34,012 nucleotides of DNA from contig NW_014577360.1 of the NCBI RefSeq assembly GCF_000485595.1, positions 1-34,012 on the forward strand, read 5' to 3'. Positions 1 to 10,204 of the stretch are shown here, piece by piece (position 1 is the first letter of the stretch; each line of letters begins with the position of its first letter). This DNA comes from Priapulus caudatus (lineage: Eukaryota > Priapulida > Priapulimorpha > Priapulimorphida > Priapulidae). Below the pieces are notes generated by a model, which was not told the origin of the DNA, made no database searches, and saw only the letters and a list, made by a program, of their open reading frames with translations. Position numbers and translations under genes: made by a program.

Positions 1-138
1 CTGTCACAATGGAGTCCTTTTTCTGGCTTCGGCTCCTAGCATTATTGTTACAATCTGTCTGCAAGGTACTGTAGATGATCTATATTGGGATGCAATCTTA
101 TTTGAAATGTTATTTGTTGTTTTAATATGTATTAAGGC

Positions 139-428
139 CATGTCCAACCGCCACAGGCGAAAAAAAAAGACAACGAACACGACAGAAAACGAAGCAGCAA
201 CACGACGTTGTCAAGTCGGCGCGTTTTTCTATAATGGACAAATGTCGGGCGCGAATATTCTCATATTAAACTGCGGCATAACATCATTCTATATGAACGT
301 GTTGAGTTTTGCCTGTCGCTTTTGTTGTGTCGAGTGTTTGTGGTCGCGCGCGCGCCCCCGCCCACCGCAGGACGAGCTCGTAGCGTCGAGGCGGGGGGCG
401 TCGTGTGTCCCCGGTGTGAACCATGCCT
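139..428. mobile_element. Possible MITE-like fragment
   Basis: The edges AAGGCCATGTCCAAC and, on the other strand, AAGGCATGGTTCAC are partly alike. The interior has loosely inverted CGACA/ACAAC-rich stretches and a CG run at about 345-356. This resembles short MITEs common in marine invertebrates, but the similarity is weak and no clear target-site duplication is seen. The remainder of 1-740 has no recognisable gene. Confidence 0.25.
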
Positions 429-766
429 TCAAGAATTTATGAGGATAAAAAATCGAAGATAACATCATTGTATAGGATATCATTAGTAAACTTGATTGAG
501 AGGAATAATATATGTGGATGGATGCTGCTATGGATATGATTGCTGGAATGATTCTATGGGAAATAAGTATTGGGTTTGTTTTATAAAAATTTTCTGATAT
601 CAACATTTATTGATTTATGGATCTAAATAATGTCGTATGTAATTACCAACAGACCAATGTATACAAAGATAATCTAGAGGATTATTATATTATCTCATGA
701 GATAGATTGAAGATACAGATAATTATGTACACCTAGTATATCAATTTATGGCTTTGTACAGGACTT

Positions 767-980
767 GTGATTGTGTGTCGTGTGTGCCGTGTTGTGTGTG
801 TGTTGTGTGTGTGTGGTGTGTGGTGTGTGTTGGTGTGTGTGTGTGTGGTGTGTGTGTGTAAATGTGTGAGTGTGGTGTGTGTGCTGTGCTGGTGTGTCAA
901 AGTGTGTGTGTACTTGTGTGTGGTGTGCGCGCGCGCTGTGCATGCTGGTGTGTGTATGTGAGTGTACGGTGTGTGCTCGT
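767..980. repeat. TG-rich microsatellite
   Basis: Imperfect (TG)n with GTGTGGTGTG variants gives long spurious open frames on both strands. A short CGCGCGC run lies inside at about 928-935. Alternating purine/pyrimidine DNA of this kind can adopt Z-form. Confidence 0.9.
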
Positions 981-1000
981 TTGTGGACGCGATTGGTGGT

Positions 1001-1620
1001 ATTTTGTGGGGTCCCACCGAACCTCCCTTTGGAACAACCTGGCTACAGGGCTACAACAATCATGCTGGGGAAATAAGGAAAGTGGTGAGACGGTCTGTGC
1101 GTCCGCCTCCCCAGGTTCTCGTCTAGCATGTGAGAGGTAGTGTCCCCTTAATGGAGCCTCGCGGTTCACGTCGATGGATAACACGGAACACAGAATTATA
1201 AAAGCTACCCGTGCATTCTATTACACAACAGAATATACGTACAGCGTGACTAGACTTCACAGTCTAAACAACAGCACTTCACGATACTAAACAGATGTCT
1301 ACACGTTGTAACCGTCGCATCGCGTGACACGTAAAATGAATACAAGTCGTACCGTAAACGTAGGTTCGCGAAGAAGCTCGGCAAGGTGATGGCGGAAGGT
1401 GGAAAGCAAGGCGTATAGAAGGGATAGGTGTAGGAAGCCGGAGCTCGGAGAAGCTGGACTGCACGGTTTGAAGGATCAGGGCCGAGTCGGCTAGCTTCGG
1501 CTATGAGTCACCGATGCGGAGGACTAATAAGTTATTTACCGTGTTTAGTGTTATTGCTTCCACCGTGGCGAATCGATAGTTTGGATGCATGCGGGGGGGG
1601 GGGCTGCGCTGCTCTACAAA
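1001..1620. other. No recognisable feature
   Basis: Unique-looking sequence without convincing coding frames. A run of nine or ten G lies at about 1592-1601. Confidence 0.5.
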
Positions 1621-1765
1621 AGTACCGTATACGAGTTGTCACTTTAAACACCCGATACGAAGTACCGAGTAATACGATACCGTATACGCGTATAACCGTA
1701 TAACCGTATACCGTATACGAGCTACCGTATACGCGGTACCGGGTATAAAAGTAACCGTATACGAG
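1621..1765. repeat. GTATAC-rich degenerate tandem repeat
   Basis: Repeated CCGTATACGAG and CCGTATAACCG variants (for example 1626-1634, 1680-1700 and 1706-1733). The motif is itself palindromic (GTATAC), so the stretch could form multiple small hairpins. Confidence 0.7.
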
Positions 1766-2369
1766 GCCTAGTGCTTCTAAAGTAGCGCATCCAACTTCAA
1801 ATCATTATTTTCGCTTAATTGCGTCATAGATTTTTAAATTTCCATCACTATAAATGAAAGAGGTGATTTGAATCTTTTATTTCCATGCTACTTTTTTGAA
1901 AAACAAACTTCATAAAATGTTGCAAATTACCTCCGAATTTGTAAACAAACAGCGATATAGTATACTATTAGTATTACTTGTACTAGCTACCAGTACCAGT
2001 ACCAACAACAAAATAACAATGAGCCTGTATGGGAAGATTTAGAATGTAATCAGGAGAAATCAAGTCTTAAATAACATAATAGTAGTAATTATCTTTCCAT
2101 TATGAGGGCTATTGTTTCATGAAATGCACATTATCATCCAAATCATTATCATCTAATGTTTACGGTTCATCCGGGTACTTTCGGGAGTTTTTCCCTTATC
2201 AGTAATGGCGGACCATGCTCCATGCGATCACAGCGCTTAGTGTGCGAGCGGATTGCGTGTCCGCCCTCTAGTATATTAACAAACTGCATGCAGTGCTCCT
2301 TCCCACACTCAGGATAATACAGGTAGTACCTGTATTACCTGTACAGGTAATACAGGTAGAATTGAGCCA
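1766..2369. other. No recognisable feature
   Basis: AT-rich sequence with a short GTACCAGTACCAGTACC run near 1988-2003 and a TACCTGTATTACCTGTAC palindromic run at about 2326-2357. No gene is seen. Confidence 0.5.
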
Positions 2370-2558
2370 GAGCGAGAGCGCCATCTGTCGTGGAGTTTGG
2401 TATATTAATACAACTCTATGCACGTAGCCTCTATCCCCAGAGCGAGAGCGCCATCTGTCGTGGAGTTTGATTGAGCCTATGAGCGAGAGCGCCATCTGTC
2501 GTGGAGTTTGGGGCGCTGCATGCAGTTTGAGCGAGAGCGCCATCTGTCGTGGATTTTG
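2370..2558 (+). repeat. Four copies of a 30-bp motif (GAGCGAGAGCGCCATCTGTC...)
   Basis: Copies lie at 2370-2399, 2440-2469, 2481-2510 and 2529-2558, all in the same orientation. They are nearly identical while the spacers (40, 11 and 18 bp) differ in length and sequence. The core GCGCCATCTGTCGTGG resembles the CTCF-type core GCGCCATCTGGTGG with two extra bases. The CTCF link is a suggestion only; the repeat itself is plain. Confidence 0.85.
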
Positions 2559-2904
2559 TTGTTGTCTATGAATACTTGGGAAATTTAGCCAGTACCAGCG
2601 GCGATACTATATCATCCAAAATACTGTACGTGAATCGTGATCTACCGGTTACGCGGTTAATGACGACGGTTTGTCAGGTCTATATTTGTATTGCATTTGT
2701 ATTGTCTGGAAACTAATCGTAAGGATAATGTTTTTGTGGCTTTTATTAGACAATTCACTCTATTTTATCGCATATCATAGTTTAATTAGGACTGTCTCTC
2801 GTGATTTGTATTAGTGCACTCAATAATGGATTAATGTCTATGATTCGATTGTGTAGCAACCTGCAATTTTAACTAAGGATGCAATGAGGGCTCAGGGATA
2901 GATC

Positions 2905-2983
2905 ATAGAGAAGATGTCCAGTCTTATCTTATCAACTAACATCATCCTATCCAATCACCGTCCGTACTGGACATCATCTCTAT
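2905..2983. repeat. Small inverted repeat (MITE remnant or hairpin)
   Basis: Arms 2905-2922 and 2966-2983 pair over 18 bp with one mismatch (GATGTCCAGT against ACTGGACATC at the inner ends). The similarity continues weakly outward to about 2881 and 3002. The loop is 43 bp. The rest of 2559-3185 shows no gene. Confidence 0.55.
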
Positions 2984-3185
2984 CATTGAACCTGCATTGA
3001 GACCATAATTCTGCTGCCAGTGCCAGTGGCCCAGTGCCAGTGGTTATGACTTATGCACCAGTCAATTGAAACCCCGGCCCCGACCGCAGGGAAAAAGTGG
3101 GGAATTTAACACTTCCTTAGTGTTAAAAACAGCAATTTCTCCGCCCATCCCCATAAAGGGCAGGTAGTCTGTTAATAAAAGCCCC

Positions 3186-4180
3186 TATAACCGGCAAGGG
3201 CGCAACCACGTGTTGAAAGTTGGGGGGTCCGAAGCAGCCAATAGCAACGTGATCTGCGGGCGAGCGAATATCACGTATTGGTTCAATATCACGTATTTCA
3301 GTGTGTTGATGGAAGTGTTGCATAATTGTGATGTCAGGAATGACATTACTAGGATCATGTATACATAAAATACCAAAATGTTTTATTAATTAAATTAAGC
3401 TAGTAGTAAAGGTACACACAGACTGTGCTAACTGTGCGACACAGTTAGCATGATTAAGATAAAGAGGAAAATAATAATAATGAAAATAATAATGCAAAAA
3501 AATGCCTGACACGTGAAAACAGAGAACAGTGTTAGAAACCAAATGGGACCTTCCTTGAGTCACACTTTGCAACAAAATCCTTTGCAATTGCTTCAATATC
3601 GATTCCAGAACACGTGATAAAAAACAATCGCGTTGATTGGTTCAATTGTCTTTTCGCCGTCACGTCAGCCGGCAAAAGTCCAACTTGACTTTCGCCGTCG
3701 CCGTGAAACCAGGCCTGCGCCGTGCAGTGTCAGTGGAGACTGCGCCAGAAGATATCATAGATTAGAAGGTAAGGGTGAACAGGGACGCGCCGCGACGCGC
3801 CGCTTGTGTGGAGATGGGCCTATATTATGTGTGTATCTATAACACAGTTGGCTTGCGAACGCATGGTGAATATCGTGCTCGTTCCATGCACGTGAGATTG
3901 AATGTACTATGTAGGTCGAATCTAAATGATATTAACAAGGGTTCTATTTAGATATCTGAATCTGAATCACAGTTATCACACTGCACTTGACCACCTGGGG
4001 TTTTTATTTATTTTAACTTTCACGTGTGAAATATGGATGTTTCACGATAATAAACGCTTATCGGACTATTTTGGACCGCTCAGAAAATAAGGTCTTCCAG
4101 AAGTTGGGGAGGTCCACATAAAAGTCGGGGGGGTCGTGACCCCCCCGACCCCCCCAGTGGTTGCGCCCATTATAACCGGC
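3186..4180. mobile_element. Non-autonomous DNA transposon with 10-bp target duplication
   Basis: Terminal inverted repeats AAGGGCGCAACCAC (3196-3209) and, on the other strand, ATGGGCGCAACCAC (4157-4170) bound about 975 bp. The 10-bp direct repeat TATAACCGGC flanks both sides (3186-3195 and 4171-4180), as expected for a target-site duplication. A duplication of 9-11 bp is typical of Mutator-like elements. No transposase frame is seen inside. The interior includes a CACGTG box, CCAAT-like ATTGG and a GTAAGG donor-like site near 3769. Confidence 0.7.
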
Positions 4181-4248
4181 GATCATTTCTCAGATTCCAA
4201 ACAAATCTAAATTCTAATTCGTAAGTTCCAAGTAGGCCTAGACAATCG

Positions 4249-4305
4249 GCAGCCCGGATATCGCGCCAAAGCGCGAAAAACGCTGCGTAGCGGCACACTA
4301 ACACA
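4249..4305. repeat. Dispersed repeat, copy 1 (GCAGCCCGGATATC...)
   Basis: GCAGCCCGGATATC followed by a GCGC-palindromic stretch (GCGCCAAAGCGCG) and a CGCTGCGTAGCGGC hairpin. The same start and a similar GC palindrome recur at 33506-33560. Confidence 0.55.
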
Positions 4306-4405
4306 ACTACGCTGCACTGATTGAATACCAATTTCAACGGGTCCACTATCTAGACGCAAAAGCGGCGCAATCGCCGAATTGAGCCGTTCTGGCCATTGCA
4401 CGACG

Positions 4406-5063
4406 GGTTTGACCAGGCCTCGAATTAAGCGACGAGAGGGGCAAGGCAATTTTTGGGGGGCACGTGAGAAATTGCCTTGAATTTTCTCTAAAATGGATGG
4501 GCACCGAGGCAATTTTAAAAGGTATCAAGGCAACTCTCACAATTTGAGAAGGGCACCAAGGCCATTGTTATGGAAAACTTTGTGTCATCGTATGAATTCT
4601 ACTAAAATTTCTCTAAATTTACTGCACTTAGCAAGCTACACACCGTACAGATCACTGGCCATTCTTGCGCGACGTCGTTTCCCGCGCTTTAAATCGCACG
4701 CGGGCCGAGTCCGGGCGTGCAGCATTTAAATATTCGTGTTCTACCACGCGCATACACAGGTGCACTATTTATTGATCGTCTACTGGCAGCGGTTGGCAGC
4801 AATACCACGTTATTGTTTTTGCCGCCGGGTAGACTGGTATCCGGCCTCACGCTCTGCTAGAGAATGTACACGATCTGCGACAAACAGTGCGGCCGCGAAC
4901 CAGTCTAGCCAGAGGCAGAGGCACCGACGGCAATTACAGAAAAGGGCAAGGCAGGTCACTGCCGTCGGTCGGGTTGGATTTTCAGGGGCAGTACGGCGAT
5001 TGATAGGGGCACCGCCGGCAAATGCCGTCGGTGCCGTCGGTTAATTCGAGCCCTGGGTTTGAC
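4406..5063. mobile_element. hAT-type non-autonomous transposon with 8-bp target duplication
   Basis: Terminal repeats 4414-4433 (CAGGCCTCGAATTAAGCGAC) and 5036-5055 are inverted copies matching at 18 of 20 positions. GGTTTGAC is directly repeated at 4406-4413 and 5056-5063. An 8-bp duplication and termini that start CAGG fit the hAT superfamily. The interior repeats AAGGCAATTTT and GGGCACCGAGGC-like phrases. No transposase frame is visible in the 642-bp element. Confidence 0.8.
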
Positions 5064-5218
5064 TACCCAGGTAGCTAGACATTTCCTAGAAATGCTCGCA
5101 ATTTTTGGTTCGCTACTCGGCGCGCTTTGTTTGCTGTAAAAAACGCGGTTCAACTTTGTTCTTTGTTTGTTTTTGTTGATCAGCGTAGTACATATGGCGT
5201 GCGATAGATGGCGCAACA

Positions 5219-5490
5219 AGGCTATATGCATAGCTAGACTGGTACCCGTTTGCCACCTTCACTCTGGCATATATATACGTCAGTGTAGCGTGTCGAACTG
5301 TCCACCGGGTACCAATCTATATGCATATAGCCTCGTATCCTGCAGCTCGGCCGGCTATAACCGGCTATAACCGGCCTAACCGCTAGACTCGTACCCCGTC
5401 GACAGTTGCACATGCTGTACACTAACTCACTTTAGTGTAGCGAAGGATACTTGCCCGAGTGGAGGTGGCGAACGGGTACCAGTCTAGCTA
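5219..5490. repeat. Nested inverted repeat
   Basis: Outer arms 5231-5264 and 5457-5490 match at 32 of 34 positions in inverted orientation (TAGCTAGACTGGTACCCGTT at the left edge). Within them, GGCTATATGCAT...GGTACCC at 5219-5247 is inverted again at about 5307-5333. TATAACCGG is tandemly repeated near 5350-5380. This is a probable small foldback element. No target duplication was recognised. Confidence 0.65.
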
Positions 5491-5689
5491 TAACCCCCAA
5501 ACTGCATCCAGCGCCAGTTCGCGATTATTTTTTGCGTTAACGCGTCAGCGCTCACTATGCGTATTGGGAATGCTTGCGTCACAGGTCAACAGAGATGGTG
5601 GTGGCCCCATAAACACACTTTACTCCACTACACAACAAATTGTGTTTACACAGGTCTTCTAACCCTAGCAAAGACCATTTCTTGGAGCT
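5491..5689. other. No recognisable feature
   Basis: Spacer between the nested palindrome and the AGT microsatellite. No gene is seen. Confidence 0.5.
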
Positions 5690-5833
5690 AGTAGTAGTAC
5701 TAGCTCTAGTACTATACTATATAGTATTAGTACTAGTAGTAGTAGCTCTAGTACTATAGTAGTAACTAGTAGTACGAGTACTAGTAGTCTAGCAGTACTA
5801 GTAGACTAGTAATAATAGTACTAGTAGTAGTAG
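5690..5833. repeat. AGT/ACT trinucleotide microsatellite
   Basis: AGT and ACT runs alternate (GTAGTAGTACTAGCTC...), so each part can pair with the next. A shorter pure (AGT)n lies at about 6283-6306. Confidence 0.85.
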
Positions 5834-6123
5834 TGTAGGGTTGAATATATGCTCGTAGACGGTAGCTCGTAGATAGTAGACACAACGAGTGAAGTAAACG
5901 GCAAACAGTACTGATATAGATTTATTATAAGCACAGGTCAAACGATGTACACATACCCGTCAGCAATACGTCGGTGTCTCTCTCGAACTCACTCAAACCC
6001 TCCCTTTTATCCGTCTCTCTCGACCTTGCCACCGCGCGGCGGTCCTCGTCGAAGGCCGTTGAACCCCGTCCGTGCCGCCACCGCCTGTTATTATGGTTCT
6101 CCCTTAATGACATCTGTGGGACA
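5834..6123 (-). mobile_element. Possible solo LTR (minus strand)
   Basis: Read on the minus strand, the segment starts TGTCCCACAG and ends CAACCCTACA, so it has TG...CA ends. It has a TATA-like GGATAAAAGGG (near 6003-6013) and, downstream of that, AATAAA (5921-5926), the order expected of U3-R-U5. No polypurine tract, primer-binding site or clean target duplication is next to it, and the upstream edge is uncertain. Confidence 0.35.
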
Positions 6124-6366
6124 CGTACGGGGTGGCCTCGGTTACTGACCGCCTTGTGACAATGCTGATTTATTTAGGACCCCCAAGTATGTGGTTGGTG
6201 GTCAGCAGAGCTGTCCCCGGTCCATTTCGTTGATCACCTAGGCGGTGTGAGAAATAGTATTTGTCGGGAATCTCACGGTCCTACAGTAGTAGTAGTAGTA
6301 GTAGTGCTAGTACTTTGTATTGTGGATACAATTGTATCACCACAAGGATGTGTGCCACTACGACCT
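6124..6366. other. No recognisable gene
   Basis: Sequence between the LTR-like block and the 146-bp array, containing a short (AGT)n run. Confidence 0.5.
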
Positions 6367-7100
6367 TTATTTGACCTTGACCTTGACCTTGACCTTGATC
6401 ACATTTTCCTTCCGCTCTATAACTCGGCCCTTAATTGACCTAGCACTACCAAGCATCTTGGGAGAAGGTGCGCAGCGTACCAAAACCAGGTCACTATGAC
6501 TTTTATTTGACCTTTACCTTGACTTTGATCATATTTCCCTTCCGCTCTATAACTCGGCTCCTAATTGACCTAGCGCTACCAAACTTGGTATACTTACACA
6601 TCTTGGGGAGAATGTGTGTCGCGTACCAAAACCACGTCACTGCGGCTTTTATTTGACCTTGACCTTGACCTCGATCATATTTTCCTTCCGCTCTATAACT
6701 CGGCCCCTAATTGCCGTAGCGCTACCAAACTTGGTATACTCACACATCTTGGGGAGAATGTGTGTCGCGTACCAAAACCACGTCACTGCGGCTTTTATTT
6801 GACCTTGACCTTGACCTCGATCATATTTTCCTTCTGCTCTATAACTCGGCCCCTAATTGCCGTAGCGCGACCAAACTTGGTATACTTACACATCTTGGGG
6901 AGAAGGTGTGTCTTGTACCGAAACCAGGTCACTGCAACCTTTATTTGACATTGATCTTGACCTTGACCTTCATCATATTTCCCTTCCACTCTATAACTCC
7001 GCCCCTAATTGACCTAGCATGAGCAAACTTCATATACTTACACATCTTAGGGAGAAGGTGTGTCGCGTACCAAAACCCCTAAGGCAACCAATTTTAACAT
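6367..7100. repeat. ~146-bp tandem array, about five copies
   Basis: The phrase CTCTATAACTC recurs at 6415, 6545, 6691, 6837 and 6989 (spacings 130, 146, 146 and 152). Each unit carries two or more TTGACC phrases (TGACCTTGACCT), then TCATATTTTCCTTCCGCTC and CCAAACTTGGTATAC. The two central units are almost identical and the outer ones diverge. Long frames across it are repeat artefacts. Confidence 0.9.
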
Positions 7101-8391
7101 ACTTGCACATCTCAGGCAGATGAGTTGTGTAACAAACCTTTCTTTGTGACTTATTTAACTTTACCTACCTTCTACGTCCTTACAGAGATATTTCATTCAT
7201 ACTAGATCACAGGGGATACATGTAGTTGGCGACAACTGCCCTTTCTAGTTGAATAATAAAATGAACATTAAACTGCTTTTATAAGTTGTATTTCATGGTT
7301 TAGTATAAGTGGTCAGTGCATCCATACAACTTTGTCGAATTCGGGAAAAGCGTATATTCCAGAGGATAGGTCCTTATAAATTTCTTAAAGCAGCTCTGTT
7401 CACAGAAATGCCACTTTTTGAGGTCATACTCATAGCCATCGCATGATCATATGACGTATTCTGGATCGAAATATGCTCAAAGTCTCCATGTAGTGTTTTA
7501 TCACATTGAAAACAGTGAGGGCAAATTTTAATTGCATGAGATCTAATATAGTTTGCTGGAACTGAGTTTAGCACCCATTCAACCGAAGTTTTTTGTTGAT
7601 CAGTGGCAGCAATCCGAATGGTGATATATGATGCAGAAACTCACAGCGTGTGGTAATGAATCGGTTTGCCTGATGTTTCTTGGGCACATCCCTTAAATAA
7701 ACATGTGGACCAACCATGCAGGAGTTAGGTGTGTACCAGCACTACATTTCTGGCTTTCAAATTGCATATTAATCCATGCCAGCACTTTTGTAGGCATCCA
7801 TAGGATTCCGAATTAAACAATTCTGTTTTAATACCTGTAGGTCACAGCTTTTGATGGTTATTTAATGTAATGTAATGTACGAATTTGATCGTTTTAACTT
7901 GAGGTATCAATTAAGACACATCTAAATTGTGAATATTGACACCGTGTATCTCAGCAGTTTGGGGTCTTTTGCATATTTTCGGAGCGTTAGGGCTGCATGC
8001 CACTGTAGACTAAGAGTATGGATTATCATGTCACATATCCCGTGTAGCATGTTGTAGTAGATCCTGACAATGAGAATATTGATGTCAAGTCAATGGCAAG
8101 AGATTGTACATTGCGTATCCTAGTCCTAGCTACTAGATTAGTGGTAGTGGACATTGTGGCACTTTATTGTGAGGCAAATGTATGTGAGTGATATTCATGC
8201 ATTATTCTAAAAACATCACTAATCGTGCGCTGCTATTTCACACATTAAAACTATCAACAGTATTGGCACCGTACTAGAGGGTATTATCAGATCGTGGTAT
8301 ATAAACAGGAATTAATCATGTTATTTGGATAGAATATAATCATAATAATATTTATTGTTCAAGTATGGATAGTGCTCTTTTTCTATTAGCA
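7101..8391. other. No recognisable feature
   Basis: AT-rich sequence of about 1.3 kb. I see no coding frame with recognisable content, no RNA gene and no clear repeat. Confidence 0.5.
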
Positions 8392-9194
8392 TGATTATAT
8401 CTGGAGTGAATAATAATAGACGAGTATGACTCGCTCGAAACACAAGAAATTCAACATTTCCATGCCCAAATTAGATGATTTATTACGTGAAATCCAATAA
8501 AAGTGACGTCAGAACTAGTGCTGAACATCCAACTTGTCCTCACACTTTACTGTGTATCGATACCTCTTCTTATTATGTAGTTATAGCTTCGAACGTCAGA
8601 CGTGGTTTAACGCACTGACATAGCCAAGCGGCCATCATTCCCACGCTGTAGCGCGAACAAGAGGCAGCTTGCTCTGAGACCATGTTGACGGGGTTCGGCA
8701 GGGATTTGCCACTCGCACAGACGTGCGTGTTTCCACATATGAAATTAATAGCCGGCTCTGAAAGCACTGTAGAAGGTCTTTTTTGTCGCTTGTCTGGAGC
8801 CAAATCTAAGTTGAGCTATGGTTTTGGCGGCATTTTGGAAAGATTTGCAATGTGATCTCGCGAGAATTCGCGAGTTGCAAATCCCTGCCGAGCTTCGCCA
8901 ACAGGTGTCTCAGAGCAAGCTGCCTCTTGTTCGCGCTACAGCGTGGGAATGATGGCCGCTTGGCTATGTCAGTGCGTTAAACCACGTCTGACGTTCGAAG
9001 CTATAACTACATAATAAGAAGAGGTATCGATACACAGTAAAGTGTGAGGACAAGTTGGCTGTTCAGCGCTAGTTCTGACGTCACTTTTATTGGATTTCAG
9101 AATAAATCGTAGGTAAATTTGGGCATGGAAATGTTGAATTTCTTGTGTTTCGAGCGAGTCATACTCCTCTATTATTATTCACTCCTGATTATAT
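8392..9194. mobile_element. Long-TIR foldback element with 9-bp target duplication
   Basis: Arms of about 315 bp (8403-8716 and 8870-9185) are inverted copies with few differences, around a 153-bp centre. TGATTATAT is directly repeated at 8392-8400 and 9186-9194. Long terminal repeats and a 9-bp duplication fit a non-autonomous Mutator-like element. The arms contain TGACGTCA and ATCGATAC. The exact left edge is uncertain by 2 bp (CT before GGAGTG). Open frames here are mirror artefacts of the arms. Confidence 0.8.
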
Positions 9195-9209
9195 GCATAC
9201 TCTAGAACA

Positions 9210-10204
9210 CATGTACAGTGGCGTATCCAGCATAGGGCGGACCGGCGTAGTCCCCCCCCCCTCCCCGTTTTTGCAAAAAAACAACAATAAAACAAAAAAC
9301 AAAATTTTTTTTAGTAGCAGTGGGTCTTCAGGGGTAACGTCAGACTGAACACCCTCCTGCTTCTGTTGCTCCACAAGGACCTCCCTTTGCAAATGGATAA
9401 GGTGGTCAACATCTTCATCAGAAGGAAGCCTCGAAGGTTGCTATTGGCAAACCCCATGGGGGACGTTTAAGGTCCCGAACACACAATCATGACCTGAACA
9501 ACAGGGTTGAGATAGTGTCATCAGACATCAGAATATGGCTTACAAAGACTCCAACTCTCCTGTTTTTGGCGGCAGATCTCCTGTTTTGGGGCCATTTTCC
9601 CAAAATCTCTCGTTCTCCTGCTTAAGCTGCATTTTCTCCCGCCCAAATAAAGAAAAAGTGTAATAACTATTTAAAAAAATAATAATTTGATCAAGGAAGT
9701 ACAACCTAAAACACACTTCAGTTTGAACAAAAGGAATAAAGTGACAGAATTAAGGTCAGCAATATCTACAGATGCTATTTCACTTTGTTTCTTTAATAAA
9801 ATTAATCAAACAAATGTGTAAAAAATAGCTTTATTTCAATACTAAAAAAAACCTTAAAATCCAGGAGCTTTCGGGGGCGCTGCCTCCTGGATCCCCACTC
9901 CCTTAGGCGGGCCCATGGACCCACCCGTAATAGGCAAGCGCCGCGATCCGTGCGCTCAGAGTGTGGTATCCAGTTTGCCAAGGGGTCCAGGCTGGAGAAT
10001 CTCCAGTTTAGGTGATGCTTAGGGTTGGAGTCTCTGGGCCCACAGTATGCCTCAGATTGCAGGAAAATGGCTTAAATATTTCAAAATTTTCTGAGACCCC
10101 CCTACCACTCGTGTGCCTACAGCGCATGGGGCTGCTCGAGGCAGCCCAGGTACATTTTGCCCCCCCCCCCTGTTCATCAATTTCTGGATACGCCACTGCA
10201 TGTA
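9210..10204. mobile_element. hAT-type non-autonomous transposon
   Basis: The termini CAGTGGCGTATCCAG (9216-9230) and CTGGATACGCCACTG (10184-10198) are perfect inverted repeats of a sequence typical of hAT elements. CATGTA flanks both ends (9210-9215 and 10199-10204); hAT normally makes 8 bp, so the duplication is degraded or mis-bounded. On the minus strand near 9330-9430 a short frame reads EDVDHLIHLQREVLVEQQ, a possible remnant of coding sequence. C-runs lie just inside both ends. Confidence 0.8.

Noticed and set aside
3600-3770. Promoter-like stretch with ATTGG, CACGTCA and donor AG|GTAAGG at 3769, considered as the missing GNL1 5' UTR exon
   Set aside because: It lies inside the transposon bounded by 3186-4180, and would require a 6.8-kb first intron. 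Not excluded, but no evidence links it to GNL1.
8573-8803. 76-codon minus-strand frame
   Set aside because: It lies in one arm of the foldback element and has no recognisable domain.
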